A stretch of 64,000 bases of DNA. Source: Longimicrobium sp. Lineage in GTDB: Bacteria; Gemmatimonadota; Gemmatimonadetes; Longimicrobiales; Longimicrobiaceae. Positions 7,638 to 15,856 of the stretch are shown here, piece after piece. The stretch is from contig DASVQP010000030.1 of the NCBI GenBank assembly GCA_036389135.1, forward strand, positions 1-64,000, in the 5' to 3' direction. How positions within the stretch are numbered: position 1 is the stretch's first letter; each line of letters opens with the position of its first letter. Below the pieces are notes generated by a model, which did not search any database, was not told where the DNA came from, and saw only the letters and a program-made list of their open reading frames with translations. The position numbers and the translations under genes are program-made.

Positions 7638-9524
7638 ATGCGCCGCACCAACATCGAGCCGGAGCGAAGTGGCGGCGGTGAGCCACGCACTCCCCACTCC
7701 AGAACCGATGCGCCGTCCGACATCCCTTCCCTACGTATCGCGTTCTCTCAGTTCTGGCGCCTGACGCTGCTGATCCATCCGTACTGGGGGAAGCTGGCCA
7801 AGGGAATGGTGGTGGGGCTGGCGATCGGGCTGCTCGGCATGGTTGGGCCCTACCTCACCAAGCTGCTCATCGACCACGTCTACCCGACCCAGGACGTGGA
7901 GCTGATGCACTTGCTGGTGGGCGGGGTACTCGCGATCAGCATCACCACCGGACTCCTGTCGGGCGTGCAGAGCTATTACAGCCTCTGGGTGACGTCCCGT
8001 CTGAACAACGCCACCACGCTGCTGTTCTTCAACCACCTGCAGCACCTCCCCATGCGCTTCTTTGAAGAGCAGCGCGTGGGCGAGCTCATGAGCCGGTTCG
8101 GCGACCTTCGCATGGCGCTGCAGAACGTCGCGCGCGTGTTCCAGACCCTGTTCGTGCAGGGCGTCTACCTGTTCCTGGTTCCTCCGTTCCTCCTGATCCT
8201 GGAGTGGCGCCTGGGCCTGATGGTGCTGGTCACGGTTCCGCTCTCCACCATTCTTGTAGCGCTCGCGGGCCGGCCCCTGCGCGACCGCTGGAAGCAGTCC
8301 GCCGAAGCCTACGGCAGCCTGAGCGCCCTGCAGGTCGAGACGCTGAGCCAGATCCGGACGTTCAAGTCCATGGGGATGGAGGCGGAGGTTTTCGAGCGCG
8401 CCCGGTCGCGCACCACGGAAGCCATGGAGGTGGAGCTCAAGGCGGGCGTGGTCGGCCAGCTCGTGGGCACGGGGAACGGGATTCTCAACGCGCTGAACAT
8501 CGCCCTGATCACCTGGTACGGCTGGCGGCTGATCCTGTTCGGCGAAATGTCGCTTGGGGATTACATCGCGTTCACCATGTACATGGGCTTCTTCCATGGT
8601 CCGCTGACCCAGTTCGTCGCACTGTACTCGGAGTTCCAGCAAACATCGGTGAACCTGCACCGGATCTTCGAGTACCTGGACCTCCGTCCCGAGCAGGACC
8701 CCACCCTGGCGTACGACCCCGCGGCCGTGCCGTTGCGCACGACGATCGAAGCGGGGGAGGTGCAGATGGAGCACGTCGCGTTCGGCTACAGCGCGGACGA
8801 GCTCGTGCTGCACGACGTTTCGCTGGAGATCCCGGGGGGGAGCACGCTCGCGGTCGTGGGGGCGAGCGGCTCGGGAAAGACGACGCTGCTCCGCCTCCTA
8901 TCCGGCCTGGAAGAGCCGGGCGCCGGCCTCATCAGCATCGACGGGCATCCGATCGAGGAAATCTCCCTGCGCGATCTGCGGAGGCAGGTGGGTACCATCT
9001 GGCAGGAATACAGCCTGCTCTCTGGAACCATCCGGGACAACCTGACGATGGGCGCGGAGAACGTCCCTGGCGCGCTCATCACGCAGGCCGTGCGCGTGGC
9101 CCAGCTGGAGGAGTTCATCCGCTCCCTCCCCGACGGCCTCGATACGCCGGTCGCGGAGTTCGGGGCGAGCGTTTCTGGAGGCCAGCGGCAGCGGATCGCC
9201 ATCGCCCGGGCCCTGCTGCGGCAGCCGCAGCTGCTGCTGCTGGACGAGGCCACGGCGAACATCGACCCGGAAACCGAATGGAGCCTGCTGCGGGACCTGC
9301 TCTCGCTGCGGCGGGGGCTCACCACCGTGTGGGTGACGCACCGCGTCAACACGGCGCACCTCGCCGACCGGATCTGCGTCATGGAGCACGGCCGGGTGGT
9401 GGGGCTGGGCAGCCACGACGAGATGCTGCAGAGGTGCGAGGCATACCGGGGACTGTGGCACGCCTCCGGGGGGAGGCTTTCCGAGCTCCAGGGCGGTTTC
9501 CGAGTCTCCCCAGCCGGAGTGTAG
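7638..9524 (+). CDS. Lanthipeptide ABC exporter, fused TM-ATPase without C39 peptidase
   Basis: A 628-residue half-transporter of the HlyB/LanT type. Six membrane helices occupy roughly residues 35-330, followed by an ATPase domain with Walker A GASGSGKTT (about 407-415), signature VSGGQRQR (about 511), Walker B LLLLDEAT (about 531) and switch histidine WVTH. The N-terminal C39 peptidase domain found in LanT proteins that cut double-glycine leaders is absent, so leader removal must come from another enzyme; the S8 protease two genes on is the obvious candidate. ATG 7638 is chosen although no clear ribosome site precedes it. It is six bases upstream of the HlyD gene, in one operon. Confidence 0.85.
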   Translation: MRRTNIEPERSGGGEPRTPHSRTDAPSDIPSLRIAFSQFWRLTLLIHPYWGKLAKGMVVGLAIGLLGMVGPYLTKLLIDHVYPTQDVELMHLLVGGVLAISITTGLLSGVQSYYSLWVTSRLNNATTLLFFNHLQHLPMRFFEEQRVGELMSRFGDLRMALQNVARVFQTLFVQGVYLFLVPPFLLILEWRLGLMVLVTVPLSTILVALAGRPLRDRWKQSAEAYGSLSALQVETLSQIRTFKSMGMEAEVFERARSRTTEAMEVELKAGVVGQLVGTGNGILNALNIALITWYGWRLILFGEMSLGDYIAFTMYMGFFHGPLTQFVALYSEFQQTSVNLHRIFEYLDLRPEQDPTLAYDPAAVPLRTTIEAGEVQMEHVAFGYSADELVLHDVSLEIPGGSTLAVVGASGSGKTTLLRLLSGLEEPGAGLISIDGHPIEEISLRDLRRQVGTIWQEYSLLSGTIRDNLTMGAENVPGALITQAVRVAQLEEFIRSLPDGLDTPVAEFGASVSGGQRQRIAIARALLRQPQLLLLDEATANIDPETEWSLLRDLLSLRRGLTTVWVTHRVNTAHLADRICVMEHGRVVGLGSHDEMLQRCEAYRGLWHASGGRLSELQGGFRVSPAGV

Positions 9525-9530
9525 CGCGCG

Positions 9531-10742
9531 ATGCGAACGGTTCGTGACCCGAATGCGAAGATCCCGGCCGCCCCCGTTCATGGACGCCGCTCCCGGGCGG
9601 ATCTGGAGCGGTTCTCCGAGGTACGGCTCCCCGAGCTGCCGGAGTCGCGCGGGTGGGGTCCCCGTGCCGTGCGCAGGATCGTCAGCACGACGATTCTCCT
9701 GTTCGCGGTGCTGGGGGGTGGGGCGGTGCTGGTGGTTCTGCTGGCCCGGGCCGACCTGACGGTGCGCGGAGCCGGCGAGCTCAAGCCGGGGCGGATCTGG
9801 CCCGTGCGCACGCTGGAGCCCGGAGTCGTTTCCCAGGTGCTCGTCAACAGCGGCGACACCGTGCAGCAGGGCGCCTTGCTGGTCCGGATCGATTCCCTCC
9901 AGGCTACCGGGATGCTCAAGCAGCTGCGCGTGGACCTTCAGGCCCGCGAGCTCGCCCTGCTGCGCAGCGCCCGCTCGATCCCGGTGCAGGCGCTTCGGTC
10001 TCGGGCCGCGCGGGACGAGGCGGAAGCGCAGCTGGCGCGCGCCCGGGCCGCTCTGAGCGTCCAGGCCGCGGACTTCGGACTCTCCGGCAGCCTCGACTCC
10101 CTCGTTCGCAACCACCGGCCAGGGACGAACGCCCTCATCGACCGTGCCATGGCGGACCTGCGCATGACGGAGGCGGCGCTTCGCACCGCCGCGCTTCAGG
10201 ACCAGGTGAACCAGCTGGAAACGATCGAGGTGTCCCGCCTGCGCACGGACATGGACCGCCTGCGGGCCGAGATCCAGATGCGCGAGGCGCAGATGGAGCG
10301 GCTGAGCATCCGCGCGCCCGCTGCAGGAATCGTGAAGACCGAGAACCTGGAGCGGCTGCCAGGCGCGGCGGTCGACGCCGGCGACCAGCTGCTCGAGATC
10401 TCGGAGCGGGAGCTCTGGAAGGCCGATCTCTTCGTCTCCGAGCAGCACGTGTACGAGGTGAAGGTCGGAGATCCCGCACGGGTGGAGGTCGCCGCGTTCA
10501 GGACGGCACGCCGCGACGCGGTCTCGGGAAAGGTCCTTTCCGTGGCTTCCGAGCCGCTTCCGCAGGAGGGAGGCGCCAAGGGCGGGGGCCGGCTGCTGTA
10601 CCGGGTCACCATCGCCCTGGACGCGGCAGACGTGGAGCGGCTGGGCGTGGAGCGGCTGCGGGCGGGATACCAGGTCGAGGGATGGGTGATCACGGGATCC
10701 GGACGGATCATCGAGCACATCATCCGATACCTCCGCAAGTAG
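9531..10742 (+). CDS. HlyD-family membrane fusion protein
   Basis: A 403-residue periplasmic adaptor that would connect the ABC exporter to an outer-membrane channel. It has a cytoplasmic N-terminus, one membrane helix at about residues 50-72 (IVSTTILLFAVLGGGAVLVV), a biotinyl-lipoyl half (GVVSQVLVNSGDTVQQGALL, about 98-117), a long alpha-helical hairpin (about 125-255), the second lipoyl half (IRAPAAGIVKTENL, about 260-273) and a beta-barrel C-terminus. The architecture is complete. The gene follows the transporter by six bases. No TolC-like gene is present in the window, so the outer-membrane partner is elsewhere. Confidence 0.87.
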   Translation: MRTVRDPNAKIPAAPVHGRRSRADLERFSEVRLPELPESRGWGPRAVRRIVSTTILLFAVLGGGAVLVVLLARADLTVRGAGELKPGRIWPVRTLEPGVVSQVLVNSGDTVQQGALLVRIDSLQATGMLKQLRVDLQARELALLRSARSIPVQALRSRAARDEAEAQLARARAALSVQAADFGLSGSLDSLVRNHRPGTNALIDRAMADLRMTEAALRTAALQDQVNQLETIEVSRLRTDMDRLRAEIQMREAQMERLSIRAPAAGIVKTENLERLPGAAVDAGDQLLEISERELWKADLFVSEQHVYEVKVGDPARVEVAAFRTARRDAVSGKVLSVASEPLPQEGGAKGGGRLLYRVTIALDAADVERLGVERLRAGYQVEGWVITGSGRIIEHIIRYLRK

Positions 10743-10807
10743 ATGTAGCGGGGGCTCCGACGAGCACGACGCCGCCCGTGCTACGCATCCGTGGCTATGA
10801 GGACCCT

Positions 10808-11593
10808 ATGCTGGCACCAGGACCGAGCCTGGCCACCCTCCTGCAGCCCGCTTCGTATTCGCCGCGCTTCCGGGAACGGATCGGGCCGGCGACGGGGCGG
10901 GGAGTTCGGATCGCGGTGATCGACAGCGGGTGGGACCGGGGGCTGGCCGGCACGTCCGCCAGAGTGACGGATGGGATCTGCCTGGCGTGGACGGGGTCGG
11001 CCATGGAGTTCAGCAGCGACGTTCAGGACCGGATCGGGCATGGGACGGCCTGTATCACCCTGCTCTCCCGGGTCGCGCCGGAGGCGGAGATCTATCCGGT
11101 TCGCGTGTTCGCGCGCGAGCTGTCTTCCTCCGTCGCGGCCCTGTGCGACGCGATCCGTTGGTCGGTGCACCGGGGGTGCGATGTCGTCAACCTGAGTCTC
11201 GGCTCGTTCAGCCCCGATTCCGCCCTGCCCCTCTACGCCGCGTGCGAGGAGGCGCGAAGCGCCGGGGCCATCGTGGTCGCCGCGTCATCGGGAGACGGCA
11301 GCCCCTGCTACCCCGCCGACTTCGACAACGTGCTGAGCGTGGGCGTGGGCACGTTCTCCACGCCTTTCGATTTCGCGTACCAGGCCGACGCGGCGGTGGA
11401 GTGCCTTGCCGCCCCCGGCGCCCTGGGCCACGCGGTCTGGCTGGAAGGCCGGATCCTCCCGACGGACGAGCCGAGCTTCGCGGCACCGAACATCGCCGGG
11501 GTGGTCGCCCTGATCCGTGAGCGTAATCCCGGGGCGGGGCTCGACGAGGTTCGCTGCCAGCTCCGGCATCTTGCCGTGTCCGTATCTGCTTGA
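10808..11593 (+). CDS. Subtilisin-like (S8) protease, likely leader peptidase LanP
   Basis: A compact 261-residue S8 serine protease. The catalytic triad is visible: Asp39 in IAVIDSGWD, His78 in GHGTACIT and Ser223 in EPSFAAPNIAG. The oxyanion-hole Asn of subtilisin (AAAGNEG) appears to be replaced, since the aligned segment reads AASSGDG. There is no signal peptide or propeptide, so the enzyme probably acts in the cytoplasm on the modified precursor. The ATG at 10808 follows a GAGGA ribosome site five bases away; GTG 10778 is an alternative. It lies in the exporter operon and converges on the biosynthetic operon. A role in cutting the lanthipeptide leader is inferred from context. Confidence 0.75.
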   Translation: MLAPGPSLATLLQPASYSPRFRERIGPATGRGVRIAVIDSGWDRGLAGTSARVTDGICLAWTGSAMEFSSDVQDRIGHGTACITLLSRVAPEAEIYPVRVFARELSSSVAALCDAIRWSVHRGCDVVNLSLGSFSPDSALPLYAACEEARSAGAIVVAASSGDGSPCYPADFDNVLSVGVGTFSTPFDFAYQADAAVECLAAPGALGHAVWLEGRILPTDEPSFAAPNIAGVVALIRERNPGAGLDEVRCQLRHLAVSVSA

Positions 11594-11676
11594 GAGAGGC
11601 GGTGCAGGGAAGGGCTCCGTTCAGCCGGCGTCAAACCCGCGGTCGTACAGCACCAGCACGCGGCGGCCGGACGGGA

Positions 11677-13524
11677 TCACACGGGCTCCGAGACCCGGAC
11701 CCCCGCGGCGCGCAGGCTGTACGCCGCCTCCACGATGTCCGGCCATGCGGCCAGGAGATCCCCGTACCGGGCCAGCAGCACCTGGAACCGCCGCTGCCGG
11801 CTCCCCGCGTCGCCGGGAAAGTCCACCGGGCTGGCCGGGTCTGCGCCGGCGACCAGGGCGGTCACTTCGCGCTGGTACTCCGCCATGCGGGCGTGCCAGA
11901 ACGCCGGCGCCTTCGCCCGGGTGTTGCGGAGGTCCTCCAGGGCACGCGAGTGGGGAGCGAACAGCGCCACCACCGCGGTCCGCGCGTAGTCGGCGAACGC
12001 CGGAGCCGGCAGCGCCGCGACCTCCTGGAAGAAGCTGCCGATGGCCCGCAGCGTGGAGTTCCCCCCGGCGGCCGGCCAGACCTGGAGAAACGCGGCCGAC
12101 AGGTGGCGAATAACGTCGTTCGCCGTGAACTCCAGCGGAACGTGGCCCTGGCAGTTCGGCCGGAAGCTGGTGGGGTCGTGAAGGGTGCAGAACGGCAGGA
12201 ACGCATCGTAGGAATACGGCTGCATAACGGTGCGCAGGACCCCAAAGAACGTGTCCTCGCCCGTGTGGACAGGCGGGTAGGGCGGCAGGAGGACACGGTT
12301 GTCGAACCCCATGTTCGCCGTGATGCAGAAGCCGCCCTCGGTCAGGGTGAGCGCCGGCGCACAGCGGATGAGCTGGCGGGAGAAGTACACGGAGTCGAAC
12401 TCCTCCGCGTCTCGCACCAGGCGCTCGAACGACTCGTCGCGGAGGAGGAGCTTGTACTGCGGGATCCCCTTGCCGCCACAGTCTCCGAGCAGCCCTCCGT
12501 AGCTCACGATGATCCTCGACTCCGGGTGCTCCGCGTTGGTCACTGCGCGGCTCGTGACCACCGCGTCGAACACCGGCGTCGCCCCGCTCCCGGCGAGGAC
12601 CTCCGCCGGCCGCTTTCCCAGCACGCGCTCGTGCAGCCCGAGCAGGTCGCCGTCGAACTCCGCGCCGGCGGACACCGCCTGCGCGAGGTCCGGGTAGTAC
12701 CAGTACTCGTGAACGTCCGGCCGCGAGGAAATGCGCGCCTCCTGCCGCACCGTGGGAGGCCGAAAGAGCTGGCACACCGTGTCGTCGTCCACCTGCACCA
12801 CGAGCTCCCCGAGCGTGTCGAGCAGCAGGGTGTTGCGCGTCGCCCCGAACCGGGCCTCGCACTCGCCGTCGCCAACGAGAGCGAAGGCGCAGACCTCCGG
12901 CGGGAGCCCCGCGTGCTCCGCCAGCTCTCGCGCGTAGCTCTTTCGCCGCTCCGGAGAGATGATCCGGGTCTGCTTCCCGAAGCGCTGTGCCGCGGCGCGG
13001 GCGCTGGCCAGGTTCTCGCGGCGGATCTCCGGGTCGTCACTGTCGTCGGACAGGACGAACTCGGTCTGGCGTCCGACGCGCACGTCGGCGTGCATGTAGC
13101 TTTCCAGCGCGCGCCGCAGGACGGCGGGCCGGTTCCGGGTGGGGATGCAGATGGTCCCGATGGCCGGGGGCTGGTCCTCCGCGCCGGATGCGCCCCCGTG
13201 CAGCAGGATATCCATCAGCTCCGCTTCCGGCCGGAGCAGCCCGTCCGCCACCAGGAGCGAGAGCAGCTCGGCCACGAGCGCTTCGTGGCTCTGCTCGTGG
13301 GGGCTGCTCACGGCCGGGTCGTGCGGCGGGCGCAGCTGCTGGATTACCGAGATCGGCATCTGGCGGATGATCTCCTGGACGTGCTCCCCGAGCTCCCGCG
13401 GGACGGCGCAGGCAAGGAGCACCTGCGACTGGGTCGTGCTCAGAACCCTGGTCCCGGCAGATCGCGCGGAGCTCACCAGCACGGAGCCGTCCGCGATGGG
13501 GGCGTGCTTCAGGTCGAAGGCCAT
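11677..13524 (-). CDS. Large glycosyltransferase-like protein in the lanthipeptide operon
   Basis: A 615-residue soluble protein. After an N-terminal region of about 125 residues of unknown fold comes a GT2-like GT-A domain: PAIGTICIPTRNRPAVLRRA (about 124-143), EFVLSDDSDD, and the metal-binding LVVQVDDDTVCQ (about 242-253). A later HTGEDTFFGVL fits the ED acceptor-side motif of inverting GT2 enzymes. The C-terminal 200 residues are helical and unassigned. It is the last gene of the run lanA-lanB-lanB-lanC, 73 bases after lanC, so it may attach sugar to the lanthipeptide or its Cys/Ser residues; that is inference. The N-terminal part could bind the leader. ATG 13524 is chosen; GTG 13533 is possible. 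Confidence 0.65.
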   Translation of the reverse strand: MAFDLKHAPIADGSVLVSSARSAGTRVLSTTQSQVLLACAVPRELGEHVQEIIRQMPISVIQQLRPPHDPAVSSPHEQSHEALVAELLSLLVADGLLRPEAELMDILLHGGASGAEDQPPAIGTICIPTRNRPAVLRRALESYMHADVRVGRQTEFVLSDDSDDPEIRRENLASARAAAQRFGKQTRIISPERRKSYARELAEHAGLPPEVCAFALVGDGECEARFGATRNTLLLDTLGELVVQVDDDTVCQLFRPPTVRQEARISSRPDVHEYWYYPDLAQAVSAGAEFDGDLLGLHERVLGKRPAEVLAGSGATPVFDAVVTSRAVTNAEHPESRIIVSYGGLLGDCGGKGIPQYKLLLRDESFERLVRDAEEFDSVYFSRQLIRCAPALTLTEGGFCITANMGFDNRVLLPPYPPVHTGEDTFFGVLRTVMQPYSYDAFLPFCTLHDPTSFRPNCQGHVPLEFTANDVIRHLSAAFLQVWPAAGGNSTLRAIGSFFQEVAALPAPAFADYARTAVVALFAPHSRALEDLRNTRAKAPAFWHARMAEYQREVTALVAGADPASPVDFPGDAGSRQRRFQVLLARYGDLLAAWPDIVEAAYSLRAAGVRVSEPV

Positions 13525-13597
13525 GTACCGCACGGGTCCGGCTCTCCAGTGGTAAAGTGAAAGACGATCCGCGGGCTGCCGCGCGGCACCCCGCGGG

Positions 13598-14815
13598 TCA
13601 CATCGCCATGGTGAGGACGCTCGGGTATTTCCGGGGGTCCGTCAGCCGCAGGAGGGTGTAGACGATGCCGCTCTTGCCCTGCCACATACCCGGCTGCATG
13701 TGCCGCCCATCGTTGGGGTAGCTGGCGATCCGGAACTCGCCGCTCTGCGCCACCTGCTCCAGCCGCTGCCCCATGAGGGCGCGCGCACGGGCCGCCAGCC
13801 CCGGGTTGCCAAGGCGTTCGCCGGCCTCCAGCAGGAAGTCTATCCTCCCGCAGAGCCCGCAGCAGAGGTGGTCGGGGATCCCGTGCCGGAGGTTCAGCGT
13901 CGCGCTGATGGCCCGGAACAGGTCCTGGGCCACCAGCTCGTCGTCCTCACCGCTGACCATCTCCACCGCCGACAGCCGGCAGAGCCCCACGCCCGTCGCG
14001 CCGTGGCACCAGCTGCACATCAGGTCGTCCGTGCCCTGGCCGTGCAGGTCGCGCCAGTTCGCGGACGCCTCGTCGAACAGAGTGGACTCGAAGTGGAACG
14101 TCTCGATGGCGGCGTCGTACAGCTCCGCCGAGGGCGCCACGCGGTGGAGCTGGAGCAGCGCGTGGGCGATCCCGCTGCTGCCGTGTGCGAAGCCGCACTC
14201 CGGCTCCCCCCGCGCGAGCGACCAGGTCTGCCGGCCGCTCACCGGGTCGACGAGCCGGTGTGACAGCAGGTGCTCCGCGCAGCGCACGGCCGCCTCCTTC
14301 ATACCCGGAGCGCCCTCCGCGTGCAGCGCGAGCAGCCCAGGTATGGTGCCCGCGACCCCCCAGAAGAGCTCGAGCTGAGTGTCTGCGGCGATCACGGAGT
14401 CGGTCACTTCGCTCGCGAGCGCGGCCGCCGCCTCGAACGCCTGCGGCCACTGCGTCCACCTGCCGATCTGGACCAGTCCGTACATCAGTGAGCCGATCCC
14501 GACCAGCCCGAGCCCGATCTCGTCGACCAGGTTCGCGGCGTGCGGGGCCGCTCGCTTCCGGGCCGCGAGGGAGTCCACGACGCTCCGCGCGCTGTCGCCG
14601 AACGCGCGCTCGCCCGTCGAATGATACAGGGCGGCCAGCGCCAGGGCGTCCCCCAGCCGGCCGTTGAACAGCCCGGAGTCCCGTACCGGGACGAACCCAC
14701 GGCCGTACCCCGCACCCCAGGTCGGACTGTCGTCCTCCAGACGCTCCGCCTCGTCGAGACGGCTGTACGCCAGGCGAGTCGCGGCCTGGGTCAGTATCGC
14801 CAGTTCCGTGTTCAT
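13598..14815 (-). CDS. lanC: Lanthionine cyclase LanC with CCG zinc motif
   Basis: LanC is a zinc enzyme that adds cysteine thiols to dehydroalanine or dehydrobutyrine. The 405-residue protein has the full family pattern: GFAHGSSG (208-215, His211), SWCHGATG (268-275, Cys270) and HLCCGLCGR (316-324). The zinc ligands by comparison with NisC would be Cys270, Cys318 and position 319. NisC has His at the last position, whereas here it is Cys319, giving a three-cysteine site like that of the ProcM group of LanM enzymes. ATG 14815 is preferred over TTG 14845. It lies 63 bases after the dehydratase C-part gene in the minus-strand operon. Confidence 0.9.
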   Translation of the reverse strand: MNTELAILTQAATRLAYSRLDEAERLEDDSPTWGAGYGRGFVPVRDSGLFNGRLGDALALAALYHSTGERAFGDSARSVVDSLAARKRAAPHAANLVDEIGLGLVGIGSLMYGLVQIGRWTQWPQAFEAAAALASEVTDSVIAADTQLELFWGVAGTIPGLLALHAEGAPGMKEAAVRCAEHLLSHRLVDPVSGRQTWSLARGEPECGFAHGSSGIAHALLQLHRVAPSAELYDAAIETFHFESTLFDEASANWRDLHGQGTDDLMCSWCHGATGVGLCRLSAVEMVSGEDDELVAQDLFRAISATLNLRHGIPDHLCCGLCGRIDFLLEAGERLGNPGLAARARALMGQRLEQVAQSGEFRIASYPNDGRHMQPGMWQGKSGIVYTLLRLTDPRKYPSVLTMAM

Positions 14816-14878
14816 GATCGGGTGCGCTCGGGTGTTCGGGGGCAAGGTGCGGGAGCGGGGACGGGGCCTCCCCGCACG

Positions 14879-15856
14879 TCACCCCGCATCGGGCCAGGGC
14901 GAGCCCAGGGCCCGCGCGGCGATGTGCATCACGTAGCACTCGTCCAGAGGGGCGACGCCGAGACGATTGTGCGTCATGTGCGAGTAGCTCCAGAGGAACG
15001 CCTCGGCGATCGCGGAGGGCCGACGTACCGGGACTTCCTCATAGGTGAGCCTCCCCTCGCGCGAGAGCCGGGTCAGGGCATCCCGGGCCTGGAGCAGGGC
15101 TTCGTGGTAGCGGCCCAGCGCCGGCGGAAGGTCCGTGGAGTCGCCGCTCCCCGCCGCCTCCCACAGGGCCTGCACCAGCGGGCACAGGGCCGGGCCCTGC
15201 GCGGCGTAGGCCCTGTCGAACGAAGCCAGGACCGGCGCGGCCGGCTGGTCCCAGGCGGTCGCGGCCAGGAAGTGGTCCCGGTGCTGGCGTGCACGCTCGA
15301 TGGCCTCGTCGGCGCGGTCGCAGAACGCGCGCAGCCCGACGACCGCCGCCGACAGCGAGACGCCGAGACGCGACTCCCTGTCCTGGGGCGCCCGCAGCAG
15401 CTCCGCGCACACGGCGCTCGACACGTGGAACAGCCGCTCGGCGACCCGCACCCCATCGGGGCCTCCGTACCGGGCGCTCTCGGGCTCGTAGGGGATCCAG
15501 CGCACCGACGGGTGCGTGTTCGGCAGGTCGACGGCCGCGGGCTCCGGAGCGGGGCTCCCCGCCAATCCCTCGGGGAGCCGATCCATGACGTGGCGCTCGA
15601 AGCGCGGGGCCACCTCCCCGCGGAGCCTGGCCAGGTCGCCGTGGAAGCGGACCCGCAGGTGCGGGCCGAGCTCGCCGTAGCGGATGTAGAAGTAGCGGCC
15701 GATGGAGCCGTCCCGGTACTCGCGCTCCACGAACGGGTAGACGACCTCCGCGAGCATCCGGTCTCCGTCCGCGCCCATCACCACGCCCTTCATGAAGACG
15801 TGCGCGGCCAGCCATCCGCGGCCCCGTTCCCCGCCAGAGACGTCTTCCGCCGTCAA
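14879..15856 (-). CDS. Lanthipeptide dehydratase, elimination domain (LanB C-part)
   Basis: A 325-residue protein matching the SpaB_C / thiopeptide-type bacteriocin biosynthesis domain, the part of LanB that removes glutamate from glutamylated Ser/Thr to give Dha/Dhb. Typical features are the opening GWLAAHVFMKG, then FYIRYGELGPHLRVRFHGD (about residues 57-75, with the conserved GPHLR-type Arg), and a C-terminal SYSHMTHNRLG...ECYVMHIAARAL. In NisB this domain is fused to the glutamylation domain; here it is a separate gene. The TTG start overlaps the upstream stop (TTGA), so the two halves are made in a coupled way. ATG 15793 would be too short at the N-terminus. Confidence 0.85.
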   Translation of the reverse strand: MTAEDVSGGERGRGWLAAHVFMKGVVMGADGDRMLAEVVYPFVEREYRDGSIGRYFYIRYGELGPHLRVRFHGDLARLRGEVAPRFERHVMDRLPEGLAGSPAPEPAAVDLPNTHPSVRWIPYEPESARYGGPDGVRVAERLFHVSSAVCAELLRAPQDRESRLGVSLSAAVVGLRAFCDRADEAIERARQHRDHFLAATAWDQPAAPVLASFDRAYAAQGPALCPLVQALWEAAGSGDSTDLPPALGRYHEALLQARDALTRLSREGRLTYEEVPVRRPSAIAEAFLWSYSHMTHNRLGVAPLDECYVMHIAARALGSPWPDAG

